Shown here: in pieces, positions 1-7,742 of the stretch
Position numbering within the stretch: position 1 is the stretch's first letter
Layout: every line of letters begins with the position of its first letter
From: a virus
Strand: one strand, 5' to 3'
IMG/VR virus record: IMGVR_UViG_3300034283_001913
Location: 1-64,000 of that record
Length of the DNA: 64,000 bases
Translations under genes and position numbers: made by a program
The notes under the pieces: model-generated
The model's input: only the letters and a program-made list of their open reading frames with translations
Databases searched by the model: none
What the model was told of the DNA's origin: nothing

Positions 1-1
1 A

Positions 2-691
2 GTTGTTCTCCAAGATGGAGAAATAGCTTGGACAACAGATACCCAAGAATTTTATGTTGGTGATGGTGTAACTCTAGGGGGTATATTTATTGGACCTGGA
101 ACAGTGGGTGCTTTTGTACCTTTAACTAGAAATATTACTATTAATGGTATAACCCAGGATTTATCAGTAGATAGAACATGGACAATTGCTGCGGGAGTTA
201 CCTCAGTAAATACAGCTACTGGTGCAGTAAGTTTACTAGTATCTAATACTGGAACAGGTGGTACTCTACAGTGGAATACTACTACTCTTGAAATACCAGA
301 AGCAGCATCTACTAAAACTGGATTGCTCACATCTACTGATTGGACTACCTTTAATAATAAGCAAGATGCAATAACTCTTACTACATTAGGTACATCAGGT
401 GCAGCTACTCTAATAGGTAGCACACTTAATATACCTCAATATGCAGGCACAGTAACATCAGTAGGGTTATCTTTACCCTCAGAATTTGCTATATCAGGTT
501 CTCCAGTAACTGGCTCAGGTACTTTAACAGGTACTTGGAATACTCAAAATGCTAACCAAGTATTAGCGGGACCTAGCACTGGTGCACCAGCAACTCCTAC
601 ATTTAGAGCTCTTACAATAGATGACATGCCAGCTCAAGTAGTAAGTGCATTATCTTCAGCTAATCTATTTAACTATTATAACTTTATATGA
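2..691 (+). CDS. Tail fibre / receptor-binding protein, 5'-truncated by the window edge
   Basis: The reading frame is open from base 2, so the gene begins upstream; 229 residues are visible. An internal GTG at 104 is not a convincing start because the protein motif runs through it. The first visible residues (LQDGEIAW then FYVGDG) match the N-terminal part of phage collar and fibre proteins with the pattern LxxGElAw...lyvGDG. The C-terminal half carries TVTSVGLSLPSEF, SGSPVTGSGTL and VLAGPSTGAP, a Gly/Ser/Thr-rich fibre pattern common in environmental tailed phages. It probably forms a trimeric fibre that contacts the host surface. No chaperone or peptidase domain is seen at the C-terminus. 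It overlaps the next gene by 4 nt (ATGA). Confidence 0.8.
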   Translation, partial: VVLQDGEIAWTTDTQEFYVGDGVTLGGIFIGPGTVGAFVPLTRNITINGITQDLSVDRTWTIAAGVTSVNTATGAVSLLVSNTGTGGTLQWNTTTLEIPEAASTKTGLLTSTDWTTFNNKQDAITLTTLGTSGAATLIGSTLNIPQYAGTVTSVGLSLPSEFAISGSPVTGSGTLTGTWNTQNANQVLAGPSTGAPATPTFRALTIDDMPAQVVSALSSANLFNYYNFI

Positions 692-948
692 AGTATACAG
701 CGCCAGATGGGTTTGTTATAGAATCCAAAGAAAATGAAGTTGTAACATATACATGCTCATGTTATATGCCTGATGGTGTATATGAAAGCTTTGAAACAAC
801 AGGAGCTAATACACCTATTGGTATTCAGCAAATCAAAGTAAGTAGAGCAGTGTCTAACAATCAGATGGTTATAACTATTACAATGAGTAATGACCAAGAG
901 TTATTAGACTATATTCAATCTTGTCAATCTCAAATAATCCCAGAATAA
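688..948 (+). CDS. Small hypothetical protein after the tail fibre
   Basis: This 86-residue protein starts at an ATGA overlap with the fibre gene, which implies translational coupling. It has no signal peptide or membrane segment. Its alternating hydrophobic pattern suggests a small beta-rich domain, with a short C-terminal helix (QELLDYIQSCQSQ). The position suggests a fibre accessory or assembly protein, as many phages place one directly after a fibre gene, but no family is recognised. Confidence 0.65.
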   Translation: MKYTAPDGFVIESKENEVVTYTCSCYMPDGVYESFETTGANTPIGIQQIKVSRAVSNNQMVITITMSNDQELLDYIQSCQSQIIPE

Positions 949-949
949 T

Positions 950-1369
950 ATGGCAGCAAATACAATTCCTATCTTTATTGACTCAGGTAACTTTACTCCT
1001 GGTAGAATAGCAGCAGCAAATACAGCATCTGATGGATCTGGTGCTTTAGTAACAGTAGTAACATCAGGTGTAGATGGTACTCGTGTAGATGGTGTGAGGT
1101 TTAGAAACTCTCAAGCATCGGCAGCTACTTCTTCTGCAATGGTTATGAGGATATTCTTATCTGATACAGGTGGTGCTAACTATAGACTTATTGGTGAAGT
1201 TGCCACAGCCGCAGCAACAAGAACAGCTTCTGTTGTTGGTGCAACATCTATATTTACTTTTGACCAACCTATTATTATGCAATCAGGTCAAATTATGGCG
1301 GTGTGTCAATCTGTTTATGCCGGTGTTCAAGATCAATTTGACGCAGTAGCTTACGCTGGAGATTACTAA
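950..1369 (+). CDS. Hypothetical structural protein of the adhesin block
   Basis: A 139-residue protein rich in Ala, Ser, Thr and Val, with the look of a compact beta-sandwich and no membrane segments. Its last base overlaps the next start codon in a TAATG junction. It sits between the fibre and a large repeat adhesin, so a role as a fibre-tip, connector or decoration protein is plausible. I recognise no specific family. Arg codons include AGA, AGG and CGT. Confidence 0.65.
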   Translation: MAANTIPIFIDSGNFTPGRIAAANTASDGSGALVTVVTSGVDGTRVDGVRFRNSQASAATSSAMVMRIFLSDTGGANYRLIGEVATAAATRTASVVGATSIFTFDQPIIMQSGQIMAVCQSVYAGVQDQFDAVAYAGDY

Positions 1370-3225
1370 TGGCTGTTTATTACTTCAGAAATACAGGTGA
1401 TGTAAACTGGGGTACTGCTACCAACTGGAGTTTAACAGATGGTGGCGGTGCTACTGGTGCTGTACCTACAGCTACTGATGATGCTATATTTACTAACAAT
1501 AGTGGAAATTGTACGGTTAATGCTTCTGGAAGAGTTTGTTTAACACTAAACTTCTCAACATATACCAATACAATTACAATGACCAACCAGATTGCTGTAT
1601 CAGGAAATGTTACACTTGGTGCAGGTATGGGTATTGCTGGAGCAGGTAGATTAGTGCTTCTTGCAACTGCTACATTAACTAGTAATGGGAAAATTTGGCC
1701 AAATGAGTTAGCAACAGGTGGCTCATCAATCATCACATTCACATTAGCAGATGACTGGGTAGTTTCTGGAGCTTTAAATCTTACAAATTCAAGTACTACA
1801 GGTGCTGCTCAAAAAAATACTTTTAATGGGTTTACATTATCTTTTGGTGGTAGCTTAACTGTATTTACAAATGGTAACAGAGATGTTGGAGGTACAACAA
1901 AGTTTATAATGAATGGTACTGGTAACTGGACAAATGGAACCAGTTCCTCTGTTAGAAATAGTTTGGATATAAACACTACTGGAACATTTACATTTGCATC
2001 AGCTCAAATAAATTATTCAACAGGCACCTTAACATATATAGCAGGTACAGTTATAACAACAGGAAATAATTTTGTTATGCAAACTTCAGCTACTTTAGAT
2101 ACAAGTGGTATGACTTTGAATCAAGTAACAGCAGCTACGGGTACACATACATTAATTAGTGACCTCAATACAAATGTATTGTCCATAGGTGCTGCAACAT
2201 TTAATGGTGCTAATATAAATCTAAAAGGTAATATATCAATAACTAATAATACAGGTTCAGCAGGAACATCCACCTTAATATTCAATGGAACAGGTAATCA
2301 AACTTGGAGTGGTGGCTCATTCTTAAGAATGAAGACAACAATAGATAAACCAAGTGGTACATTGTTTCTAACAGGAACTATCCAGTTTAATGGTAATACT
2401 TTAACCTATATATCAGGAGAAGTTATACAAACAGGTGTATTAAGTATAAGTAATGCAGCAACAACTTTAGACACAAATTCTTTAGTGTTTAATACTGTGA
2501 ATATACTTAATAATATAGCAGTCACTTTACTTTCTGATTTGAATATTGCAGGTGCTTTAGGACTTAATGGTATAGTAACTATTAATGGAGCTGGAAGAAA
2601 AGTAAATATAGGTGGCTCATTTAGTAATTCAAATACTGGCGCAACACCACAAGGTGGTACTGCTGATATTGTTATGGTAGGTACTGGAATTATAGCAAGT
2701 GCTGGAATACCATTTAGCTTTAATTTGGAAATAAATACAGATGGAGTGGTAAGCATAAGTGGTACAGTAAGATTTAGAGATGACACATTTAAACTGACAA
2801 AGGGAACTTTATCTGCTACTTCAACAGGGGTATTGTTATTAACAGCTAACTGTACTTTGCTTGGTATGCATAAAGCATCTTTACCAACTATATCAGTAAC
2901 AGCAGGTATTACAGTAACAATGAATGAGTTCTTTAGCGGAACACCAACAAAAAGTGTCAATGTATCTTCTGTAACCGCTGGTTCTACATATACAATAGTT
3001 TTTCAAGATGGATTTGAAAAGATAGCAAAGTTTGTGGATGTGTCAGATTGCACACTATTAAGACCGCTACAACTATTAATGTTGACAAACAATTCACTGG
3101 TTAGGTGTGCAGGTATAAGAATGAATAACCAATCACCTAATGGAGTAGCTAAGAACATGCCAAGTATCAATCAGTCAATGAGTTACTCTGCTGGTTTACT
3201 TACCAGTGACCCAGCAATAAACTAA
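1369..3225 (+). CDS. Beta-repeat adhesin or tail-spike-like protein
   Basis: A 618-residue, Gly/Asn/Thr/Ser-rich protein. The N-terminus (NWGTATNWS, then a TATDDAIF segment) looks like a small anchor domain. The middle is a regular array of short strands suggesting a beta-solenoid. Three long internal repeats of about 125 residues can be aligned, starting near residues 176, 300 and 430; each opens with an NGTGN- or VGTG-like turn, and the first two end in TLTYIxGxVIxTG. No catalytic signature is apparent, so it is more likely a binding protein than a depolymerase. Arg is encoded almost only by AGA/AGG. A promoter follows 15 bases after its stop. Confidence 0.7.
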   Translation: MAVYYFRNTGDVNWGTATNWSLTDGGGATGAVPTATDDAIFTNNSGNCTVNASGRVCLTLNFSTYTNTITMTNQIAVSGNVTLGAGMGIAGAGRLVLLATATLTSNGKIWPNELATGGSSIITFTLADDWVVSGALNLTNSSTTGAAQKNTFNGFTLSFGGSLTVFTNGNRDVGGTTKFIMNGTGNWTNGTSSSVRNSLDINTTGTFTFASAQINYSTGTLTYIAGTVITTGNNFVMQTSATLDTSGMTLNQVTAATGTHTLISDLNTNVLSIGAATFNGANINLKGNISITNNTGSAGTSTLIFNGTGNQTWSGGSFLRMKTTIDKPSGTLFLTGTIQFNGNTLTYISGEVIQTGVLSISNAATTLDTNSLVFNTVNILNNIAVTLLSDLNIAGALGLNGIVTINGAGRKVNIGGSFSNSNTGATPQGGTADIVMVGTGIIASAGIPFSFNLEINTDGVVSISGTVRFRDDTFKLTKGTLSATSTGVLLLTANCTLLGMHKASLPTISVTAGITVTMNEFFSGTPTKSVNVSSVTAGSTYTIVFQDGFEKIAKFVDVSDCTLLRPLQLLMLTNNSLVRCAGIRMNNQSPNGVAKNMPSINQSMSYSAGLLTSDPAIN

Positions 3226-3239
3226 AAACTAGGTGGTTT

Positions 3240-3273
3240 TTTGCAAATCTCGATGGTAATCTGTATATTATAG
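3240..3273 (+). promoter_or_regulatory. Bacteroidota-type promoter P1
   Basis: TTTGCAAA at 3240-3247, a 16-nt spacer, then TATATTATAG at 3264-3273. Measured from TTTG this is TTTG-N20-TATATT, fitting the Bacteroidota primary-sigma pattern TTTG-N19-TAnnTTTG except for the final TTTG. Identical boxes at identical spacing occur at 23182, and a near-identical pair at 27786. The start codon at 3292 lies 18 nt past the -7 element, so the leader would be very short. Confidence 0.75.
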
Positions 3274-3291
3274 AAAACAAAGAGTCGTGGC

Positions 3292-4614
3292 ATGAGTATA
3301 GGTAACCTAAAAGACTATGGTAATAAGGGGAATAATTTTCCCTATCAACTTAGAAACCTGCAGCTTCTGGGTGACATCAATCAAGGTATTGTTGATCTTA
3401 CCAATGCTATAGTTCCTTCTGCTGTAGGACCTATGGCAAATGATGCTTTTGGTAGATTAAGAGTATCTAATCCATTAACTCTATTTGATTCTTCTCACAG
3501 GTATCATGATAATGGTTTGTGGAATACTTCTACAGCTAGCGGTGGTGCTGCAGTTTTTAGTCCTAATGAAGGATTAGTAAACTTAAATGTAAACACCACC
3601 AGCGGATCTCAGGTATTAAGAGAAACCACAAAAGTCTTTTCTTATCAACCAGGTAAATCATTACTAGTATATAACACTTTTGTAATGGCTCCTGCTCAAA
3701 CTAATCTTAGACAAAGAGTAGGCTACTTTGGTACAGATAATGGTGTATATCTTCAGTTAAACAACAACACCTTAAGCTTTGTAGAAAGAAGTATTGTTAC
3801 AGGTATTGTTACCGAGAGTGTAGTAAACCAGTCTTCTTGGAATGTAGATAAATTAGATGGTACAGGTCCTTCTGGTGTTGTTTTAGATATGACCAAAGCT
3901 CAGATTTTATTCGCAGATATAGAGTGGCTAGGTGAAGGAACTGTAAGATTAGGTTTTATTATAGATGGAGCATTTATACTTTGTCATAGATTTAACCATG
4001 CAAACCTTATTGCATCTACCTATATAACCACAGCTTCTCTACCCTTAAGGTATGAGATTACAAATACTGGGATTACGTTAAACTCTAGTACGCTAAAACA
4101 AGTTTGTTCTACTGTAATATCTGAAGGTGGTTATGAACTAAGAGGTGCACAATTAGCAGTAGGTACCCCTATTACAGCTCCTACAAGTTTAGCTGTTGCG
4201 GGTACTTATTATCCTATTGTAAGTATAAAACTTAGAGCAGGTTATCTAGATGCTGTAGTTATCTTAACTGCTTTATCTATTATGGGTGTTGCAACAGGTA
4301 TTTACAACTGGAAAGTAGTAGCAGGGGGAACTACTTCTGGAGGAGCTTTTGTTCCTGCTGGTGTAAACTCTGCTGTAGAATATAATATTACAGGAACTAG
4401 TTTTACTGGAGGAAGAACTTTGGCATCAGGGTTTCTTACCTCAAGTACACAATCATCAGTAAACTTAGATATTCTAAAAGAAGCGCTGTTTTCTTTTCAG
4501 CTAGAAAGAAATAGTTTTACTAGTACACCATATGAGATATCTCTTATTGTTAGTGCAAGCACTAATACAGAGCTCATATACGCTTCTATGGATTGGGAAG
4601 AAGTAAGTAGATAA
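3292..4614 (+). CDS. Virion-associated structural protein with NLKDYGNK anchor module
   Basis: A 440-residue protein and the first gene after promoter P1. Residues 1-27 form a module (MSxGNLKDYGNK...NNFPYQL..LQLLG) repeated at the start of the next gene. The rest is beta-rich, containing DAFGRLRVSNPLTLFDS and a long lectin-like or jelly-roll-like segment. The wording of the middle is familiar from virion proteins of environmental tailed phages, but I cannot assign a fold with certainty. A fibre or baseplate-associated adhesin attached through the N-terminal module is the best inference. No membrane segment or enzyme motif is visible. Confidence 0.7.
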   Translation: MSIGNLKDYGNKGNNFPYQLRNLQLLGDINQGIVDLTNAIVPSAVGPMANDAFGRLRVSNPLTLFDSSHRYHDNGLWNTSTASGGAAVFSPNEGLVNLNVNTTSGSQVLRETTKVFSYQPGKSLLVYNTFVMAPAQTNLRQRVGYFGTDNGVYLQLNNNTLSFVERSIVTGIVTESVVNQSSWNVDKLDGTGPSGVVLDMTKAQILFADIEWLGEGTVRLGFIIDGAFILCHRFNHANLIASTYITTASLPLRYEITNTGITLNSSTLKQVCSTVISEGGYELRGAQLAVGTPITAPTSLAVAGTYYPIVSIKLRAGYLDAVVILTALSIMGVATGIYNWKVVAGGTTSGGAFVPAGVNSAVEYNITGTSFTGGRTLASGFLTSSTQSSVNLDILKEALFSFQLERNSFTSTPYEISLIVSASTNTELIYASMDWEEVSR

Positions 4615-4634
4615 AATATAAAAATATATAAATC

Positions 4635-4892
4635 ATGTCAGTAGGAAATCTTAAAGACTACGGTAATAAGTGGGGAAACAACTTTCCTTATCAGCTCCAG
4701 ACTCTTCAACTTTTGGGTATGTCCCAAAATCTTAATTTACAAGAAAAAGTATTTCAAAATGCCACAGCTGCTGGATTGACTGCAGATATAAACACGTTTT
4801 TTAGCACTAACAAAGATCTATTTCTTGTGGCTAAAAGTGTAGTATTTGATGGGAGTAAATGGTACGCCTTTATAACAATAGCTTCTCTTTAA
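4635..4892 (+). CDS. Short protein sharing the NLKDYGNK anchor module
   Basis: 85 residues. The first 28 are nearly the same as the N-terminus of the 440-residue protein upstream (MSVGNLKDYGNKWGNNFPYQL), followed by an unrelated tail of about 55 residues. Either it is an independent small protein using the same attachment module, or a duplicated anchor that lost or exchanged its adhesin domain. The reading frame is intact and spaced like a normal gene (20 nt after the previous stop, 3 nt before the next start), so I call it a gene rather than a pseudogene. Confidence 0.65.
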   Translation: MSVGNLKDYGNKWGNNFPYQLQTLQLLGMSQNLNLQEKVFQNATAAGLTADINTFFSTNKDLFLVAKSVVFDGSKWYAFITIASL

Positions 4893-4895
4893 AAC

Positions 4896-5195
4896 ATGGA
4901 AAATATACTTCTTTCGGCCGGATCAGAAGGTGTGCCTAGTCTTGGTGCATTTGAAACTCTAACTCAGTATGGGGCTTTAGGCGTAGTTGTATTAGGCCTG
5001 GGAGCTGTACTTTGGTTCATGCTCAAAAGACAAATTGCATCAGAAGATAGATTAAAAGCTCGTGTAGATGAACTTGAAAAAGAACTCAAAGAGTATATCA
5101 AAAATGATCAAAATCAGTTACGCAGTACTATTGAAAATAATACGCGTGCTGTGGAGAGCTTTAGAGATCTTTTACTGACCAAGAAAAGTAAGTAA
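4896..5195 (+). CDS. Membrane-anchored coiled-coil protein, holin-like
   Basis: 99 residues with one hydrophobic segment at about 25-43 (YGALGVVVLGLGAVLWFML), followed by a charged helical stretch at 50-95 with heptad character. Single-span proteins with a cytoplasmic coiled coil are common in phage lysis modules as holins or holin regulators. It opens a run of five genes that includes an endolysin, which supports a lysis role. The family is not certain. Confidence 0.6.
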   Translation: MENILLSAGSEGVPSLGAFETLTQYGALGVVVLGLGAVLWFMLKRQIASEDRLKARVDELEKELKEYIKNDQNQLRSTIENNTRAVESFRDLLLTKKSK

Positions 5196-5196
5196 T

Positions 5197-5700
5197 ATGA
5201 AAAAGCTATTGTTGCCTTTTCTTTTATTAGCCGTAGTGGCTCTTGTACTTTCCGGACTTTATTCCGCTGGAGACAAGCATGTAGAAGTAGTGGATAACAA
5301 TGCTACGCTTTCTCAACAAAACACTCAGCTTAAATCTGAAAATAGCGAGTTAAAAACTGAGAATACTCAGCTGATCGCTAAGAATGAAAACCTTATTCAA
5401 CAAGTTGAAGAGGTTACTATGATGGCAGATAGTATCAAAGAAACAAATGTTGAGAAGCCTGTACCTGTTATAGTGCAAGATAAGATTGAAGCAAAATATG
5501 GATGGGCAACTCCAAACTATGTATTTGAGTTGCTTGTATTTCAGTTAGACAATGGTCCAACTAAACAAGACTATAAAGCAAGTTTACTTGAGGTTTTAAA
5601 TAACAGGGCTCTTTATTATCCTTCAGAACAAGATCCCGAACAACCAGGTAAAATAGTAAAGCGCTCCGAAATAGACAGTCTAGTTAACCTTAAATACTAA
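5197..5700 (+). CDS. Membrane-tethered coiled-coil protein, spanin-like
   Basis: 167 residues: an N-terminal signal anchor at about 3-24 (KKLLLPFLLLAVVALVLSGLY), then a clear coiled coil at about 33-75 built of LKSENSELKTENTQL-type heptads, and a globular C-terminus. There is no Cys after the hydrophobic segment, so it is not an obvious lipoprotein. The topology fits an inner-membrane spanin subunit that reaches across the periplasm in the final lysis step. A Rz1-like lipoprotein partner was not found, so the spanin label is inference from topology and context. Confidence 0.5.
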   Translation: MKKLLLPFLLLAVVALVLSGLYSAGDKHVEVVDNNATLSQQNTQLKSENSELKTENTQLIAKNENLIQQVEEVTMMADSIKETNVEKPVPVIVQDKIEAKYGWATPNYVFELLVFQLDNGPTKQDYKASLLEVLNNRALYYPSEQDPEQPGKIVKRSEIDSLVNLKY

Positions 5701-5703
5701 AAG

Positions 5704-5979
5704 ATGAAAAAGTTTTTTAATCAGTTGTTTTGTGACAACAACTCAATCAATGAAAAATCCGTAGTTGGATTTGCGGCTTTTGTAATGATGATCTTATTTG
5801 CTATAGCAGATGTGATCACAGGATTTTTAGGAAAAGAGCTTGTTGTTAACGAGTTTATTTTCAACTCTTTTTTGATCCTTGTATTAGGATCTTTTGCAAT
5901 AGGATCGATAGATAAATATACTAACAAGAAGCTAGGATCTACTTCTGAGACTCCTTCCGAAGAAGAAGCTGCTTCATAA
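5704..5979 (+). CDS. Two-span holin-like membrane protein
   Basis: 91 residues with two hydrophobic segments (about 21-42 and 51-68), a basic N-terminal start and a short acidic, charged C-terminus (SEEEAAS-like). This size and topology match class II holins, which make the membrane lesion that releases or activates the endolysin. It sits 11 nt upstream of the endolysin gene, the usual arrangement. Confidence 0.6.
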   Translation: MKKFFNQLFCDNNSINEKSVVGFAAFVMMILFAIADVITGFLGKELVVNEFIFNSFLILVLGSFAIGSIDKYTNKKLGSTSETPSEEEAAS

Positions 5980-5990
5980 AATAAAATAAC

Positions 5991-6536
5991 ATGCGCAAGT
6001 ATACAATAGAAGAGCTAAAAGCTGAGTTTAAGAAACATGGTCATAAGTGGTTTGACTTTATGATTGTGGGAGTTAGATCTACTCTTGACAAACCTAATGA
6101 GTTTGATGATCTGATCGGTTTGGTATCCGGAGGTAAAATTACTTGGTACACAGGCACTACTAATCCGGGTGTAGACTGGCTTAAGAGTCTGATGAATCCT
6201 AAAGGAACAGCTGTTCTTAAACCAGGCCAGTATATCGATACATGGGGATTAGGTCTTCATCAAGGGAAGTACGAAGCTTTCAAACAGATAAAGCCCGTTA
6301 CTGTTTATCGCGATAAGGATTTAGATGATAAGTCTGAAGAAACTGCGGTGACTGATACTGGATTATTTGGTATCAACATTCACCGAGCAAATGAAAAAGC
6401 TATATCTAAATTTATAGGTAAATGGTCTGCAGGTTGTCAAGTATTAAACAACCCGGCTGATTTCGCAAGCCTCTTAGCAGCAGCAAAAGGATCAGGTCTT
6501 AAAGCTTTTACATACACACTTTTAAAAGAGTTTTGA
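5991..6536 (+). CDS. Endolysin with L,D-transpeptidase (YkuD)-like SxGCQ motif
   Basis: 181 residues. The C-terminal half has GINIHRANE (His131) followed 18 residues later by KWSAGCQV (Cys149), resembling the His...S-x-G-C active-site arrangement of YkuD-type L,D-transpeptidase-fold enzymes. Phages use related domains as peptidoglycan peptidases. There is no signal peptide, so it would need the neighbouring holins to reach the cell wall. Upstream and downstream neighbours are small membrane proteins. The fold assignment rests on the motif; the exact bond cleaved cannot be read from the sequence. Confidence 0.7.
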   Translation: MRKYTIEELKAEFKKHGHKWFDFMIVGVRSTLDKPNEFDDLIGLVSGGKITWYTGTTNPGVDWLKSLMNPKGTAVLKPGQYIDTWGLGLHQGKYEAFKQIKPVTVYRDKDLDDKSEETAVTDTGLFGINIHRANEKAISKFIGKWSAGCQVLNNPADFASLLAAAKGSGLKAFTYTLLKEF

Positions 6537-6537
6537 C

Positions 6538-6849
6538 ATGTCTGACGGTGTATTGCATTTTTTATTAGGTGTTGCGGGATCAGTAATCATGGTTCTTTTT
6601 GCCATCATAGGTTACTTTTTAAGAGTAATCCATGCTGATGTAAAATTTGCTGTGCAAGAAACCGGTAAAAACAAAGGTCGAATAGAGCTGGTTGAACAAC
6701 AACTTAATAGCGATGTAAAGCGTATCGAACAAACAACACAGCTCGAATTGAGAAATCTCGCTAATACGGTAGATAAGCTAACTATTAGCGTTGATCAGCT
6801 TGTTAAGTTCCAACTTGATAGCATGAAAGCTCATCAAAACCATTCTTGA
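6538..6849 (+). CDS. Membrane-anchored coiled-coil protein of the lysis cassette
   Basis: 103 residues: one transmembrane segment at about 7-28, then a long amphipathic helix region (about 35-95) with heptad spacing (RIELVEQQL, RIEQTTQLELRNL). The start codon lies 1 nt after the endolysin stop. Its topology is similar to the first gene of the cassette, and it could be a second holin, an antiholin or a spanin component. The next gene has its own promoter, so this closes the lysis unit. Confidence 0.55.
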   Translation: MSDGVLHFLLGVAGSVIMVLFAIIGYFLRVIHADVKFAVQETGKNKGRIELVEQQLNSDVKRIEQTTQLELRNLANTVDKLTISVDQLVKFQLDSMKAHQNHS

Positions 6850-6861
6850 TTTCTTAATCTG

Positions 6862-6894
6862 TTTGTAGGTACGGTTTTTTTTATTATATTATAG
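6862..6894 (+). promoter_or_regulatory. Bacteroidota-type promoter P2
   Basis: TTTGTAGG at 6862-6869 and TATATTATAG at 6885-6894. From TTTG the spacing is N19 rather than the N20 of the other copies. The -7 box is identical to P1. The start codon of the downstream gene is 20 nt further on (6914). A run of eight T precedes the -7 element. Confidence 0.65.
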
Positions 6895-6913
6895 ATGAAA
6901 ACGTGTTAATATC

Positions 6914-7606
6914 ATGGCTACAGAATCTAAACTTATCCCTTCAGCTACCAACCTCTCTAACTTGTTTTATGGGGTGAAGCTTTATAGTAAAAACGTTTAC
7001 CGTCAACCGGGCAAGATCATTGGTAAATACAGCAATATCTACACAGATGTGGTAGACTTTGTTGCAAGTATTTATGCTAAAGAGCTTGCTGTTGCTAATA
7101 GCAACGCTACATGGAATTATAAACTTGCTGACGGTAGCAATCAAACATCTGCTTTTTCTCCAGACCAAGGTATCCATTATGAAACCTTAGGTATGATTGT
7201 AGCAGTATCTGAGTTTGAGTGGAACGAGCTTCAGCAAACTATCAGCAAAGCTCTAAACATTATACGTTTCCCTAACGCTTTTCATACCGTAAATACTTCA
7301 TACAGTTTGTCTGATATGCTGTATTTCTACAGAAAAATGGGAGTTTTTAGCGGAGGTACTGCAGCGACTTTAAGTCTTACTGATGCTAATGGAAATCCGT
7401 TACCCGGATCCCCTTTTGCTCAAGGCGTTACTTATGCTACAGCTTGGAATACTGTAAAGGTACCAGCAGACTTAGCATTAGGAATAACCACTCCTTATAT
7501 CGCTCCTGTATACAACCCTACGCCTGTTGTAGGTGATGAGTATTTCTATCGCTTTACTGGGGTAAGAGTTTGGGAAAGTCCTTTTGCAGGATACGACGCT
7601 TATTAA
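6914..7606 (+). CDS. Putative virion protein in its own transcription unit
   Basis: 230 residues, no signal or membrane segment, a balanced composition and a Gly/Ala/Pro-rich C-terminal third. Helical N-terminal segments (YTDVVDFVASIYAKEL, EFEWNELQQTISKAL) are followed by beta-like sequence (VGDEYFYRFTGVRVWES). The gene is isolated between promoter P2 and a strong hairpin terminator, an arrangement suiting an abundant stand-alone product such as a capsid decoration or head-fibre protein. No family was recognised, so the structural role is inferred from context. Confidence 0.65.
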   Translation: MATESKLIPSATNLSNLFYGVKLYSKNVYRQPGKIIGKYSNIYTDVVDFVASIYAKELAVANSNATWNYKLADGSNQTSAFSPDQGIHYETLGMIVAVSEFEWNELQQTISKALNIIRFPNAFHTVNTSYSLSDMLYFYRKMGVFSGGTAATLSLTDANGNPLPGSPFAQGVTYATAWNTVKVPADLALGITTPYIAPVYNPTPVVGDEYFYRFTGVRVWESPFAGYDAY

Positions 7607-7633
7607 GATTACACACACCTAGTTAAGTGTTCA

Positions 7634-7667
7634 GGGCTCCGGGCTATTCTCGGAGCTCTTTTATTTT
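7634..7667 (+). terminator. Intrinsic terminator after the 6914-7606 gene
   Basis: Stem GGGCTCCG (7634-7641) pairs with CGGAGCTC (7651-7658), 8 bp with one G-U, around a 9-nt loop, followed directly by TTTTATTTTA. This is a canonical rho-independent terminator. It isolates the preceding gene from the packaging operon that begins at the next promoter. Confidence 0.85.
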
Positions 7668-7683
7668 AGCTCTGAGACTAAAT

Positions 7684-7715
7684 TTTGCAGGTTTACACTT
7701 TTTAGCATATATTCG
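7684..7715 (+). promoter_or_regulatory. Bacteroidota-type promoter P3 for the packaging operon
   Basis: TTTGCAGG at 7684-7691, a 16-nt spacer, then TATATTCG at 7708-7715. The spacing from TTTG (N20) equals that of P1, P5 and P6. The first gene of the long small-gene and packaging operon starts 27 nt downstream at 7743. The gap 7607-7742 holds only this promoter and the preceding terminator. Confidence 0.65.
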
Positions 7716-7742
7716 CAAAAGTTTAACCATAAATAGTCAGTC

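Noticed and set aside
4635-4892. Pseudogene or truncated copy of the 440-residue gene
   Set aside because: Only the first 28 residues match; the remainder is an intact unrelated frame with normal gene spacing, so a real short gene is more likely.
1-4892. Diversity-generating retroelement acting on the fibre or adhesin genes
   Set aside because: No reverse transcriptase, template repeat or variable-repeat pair is visible in the window.
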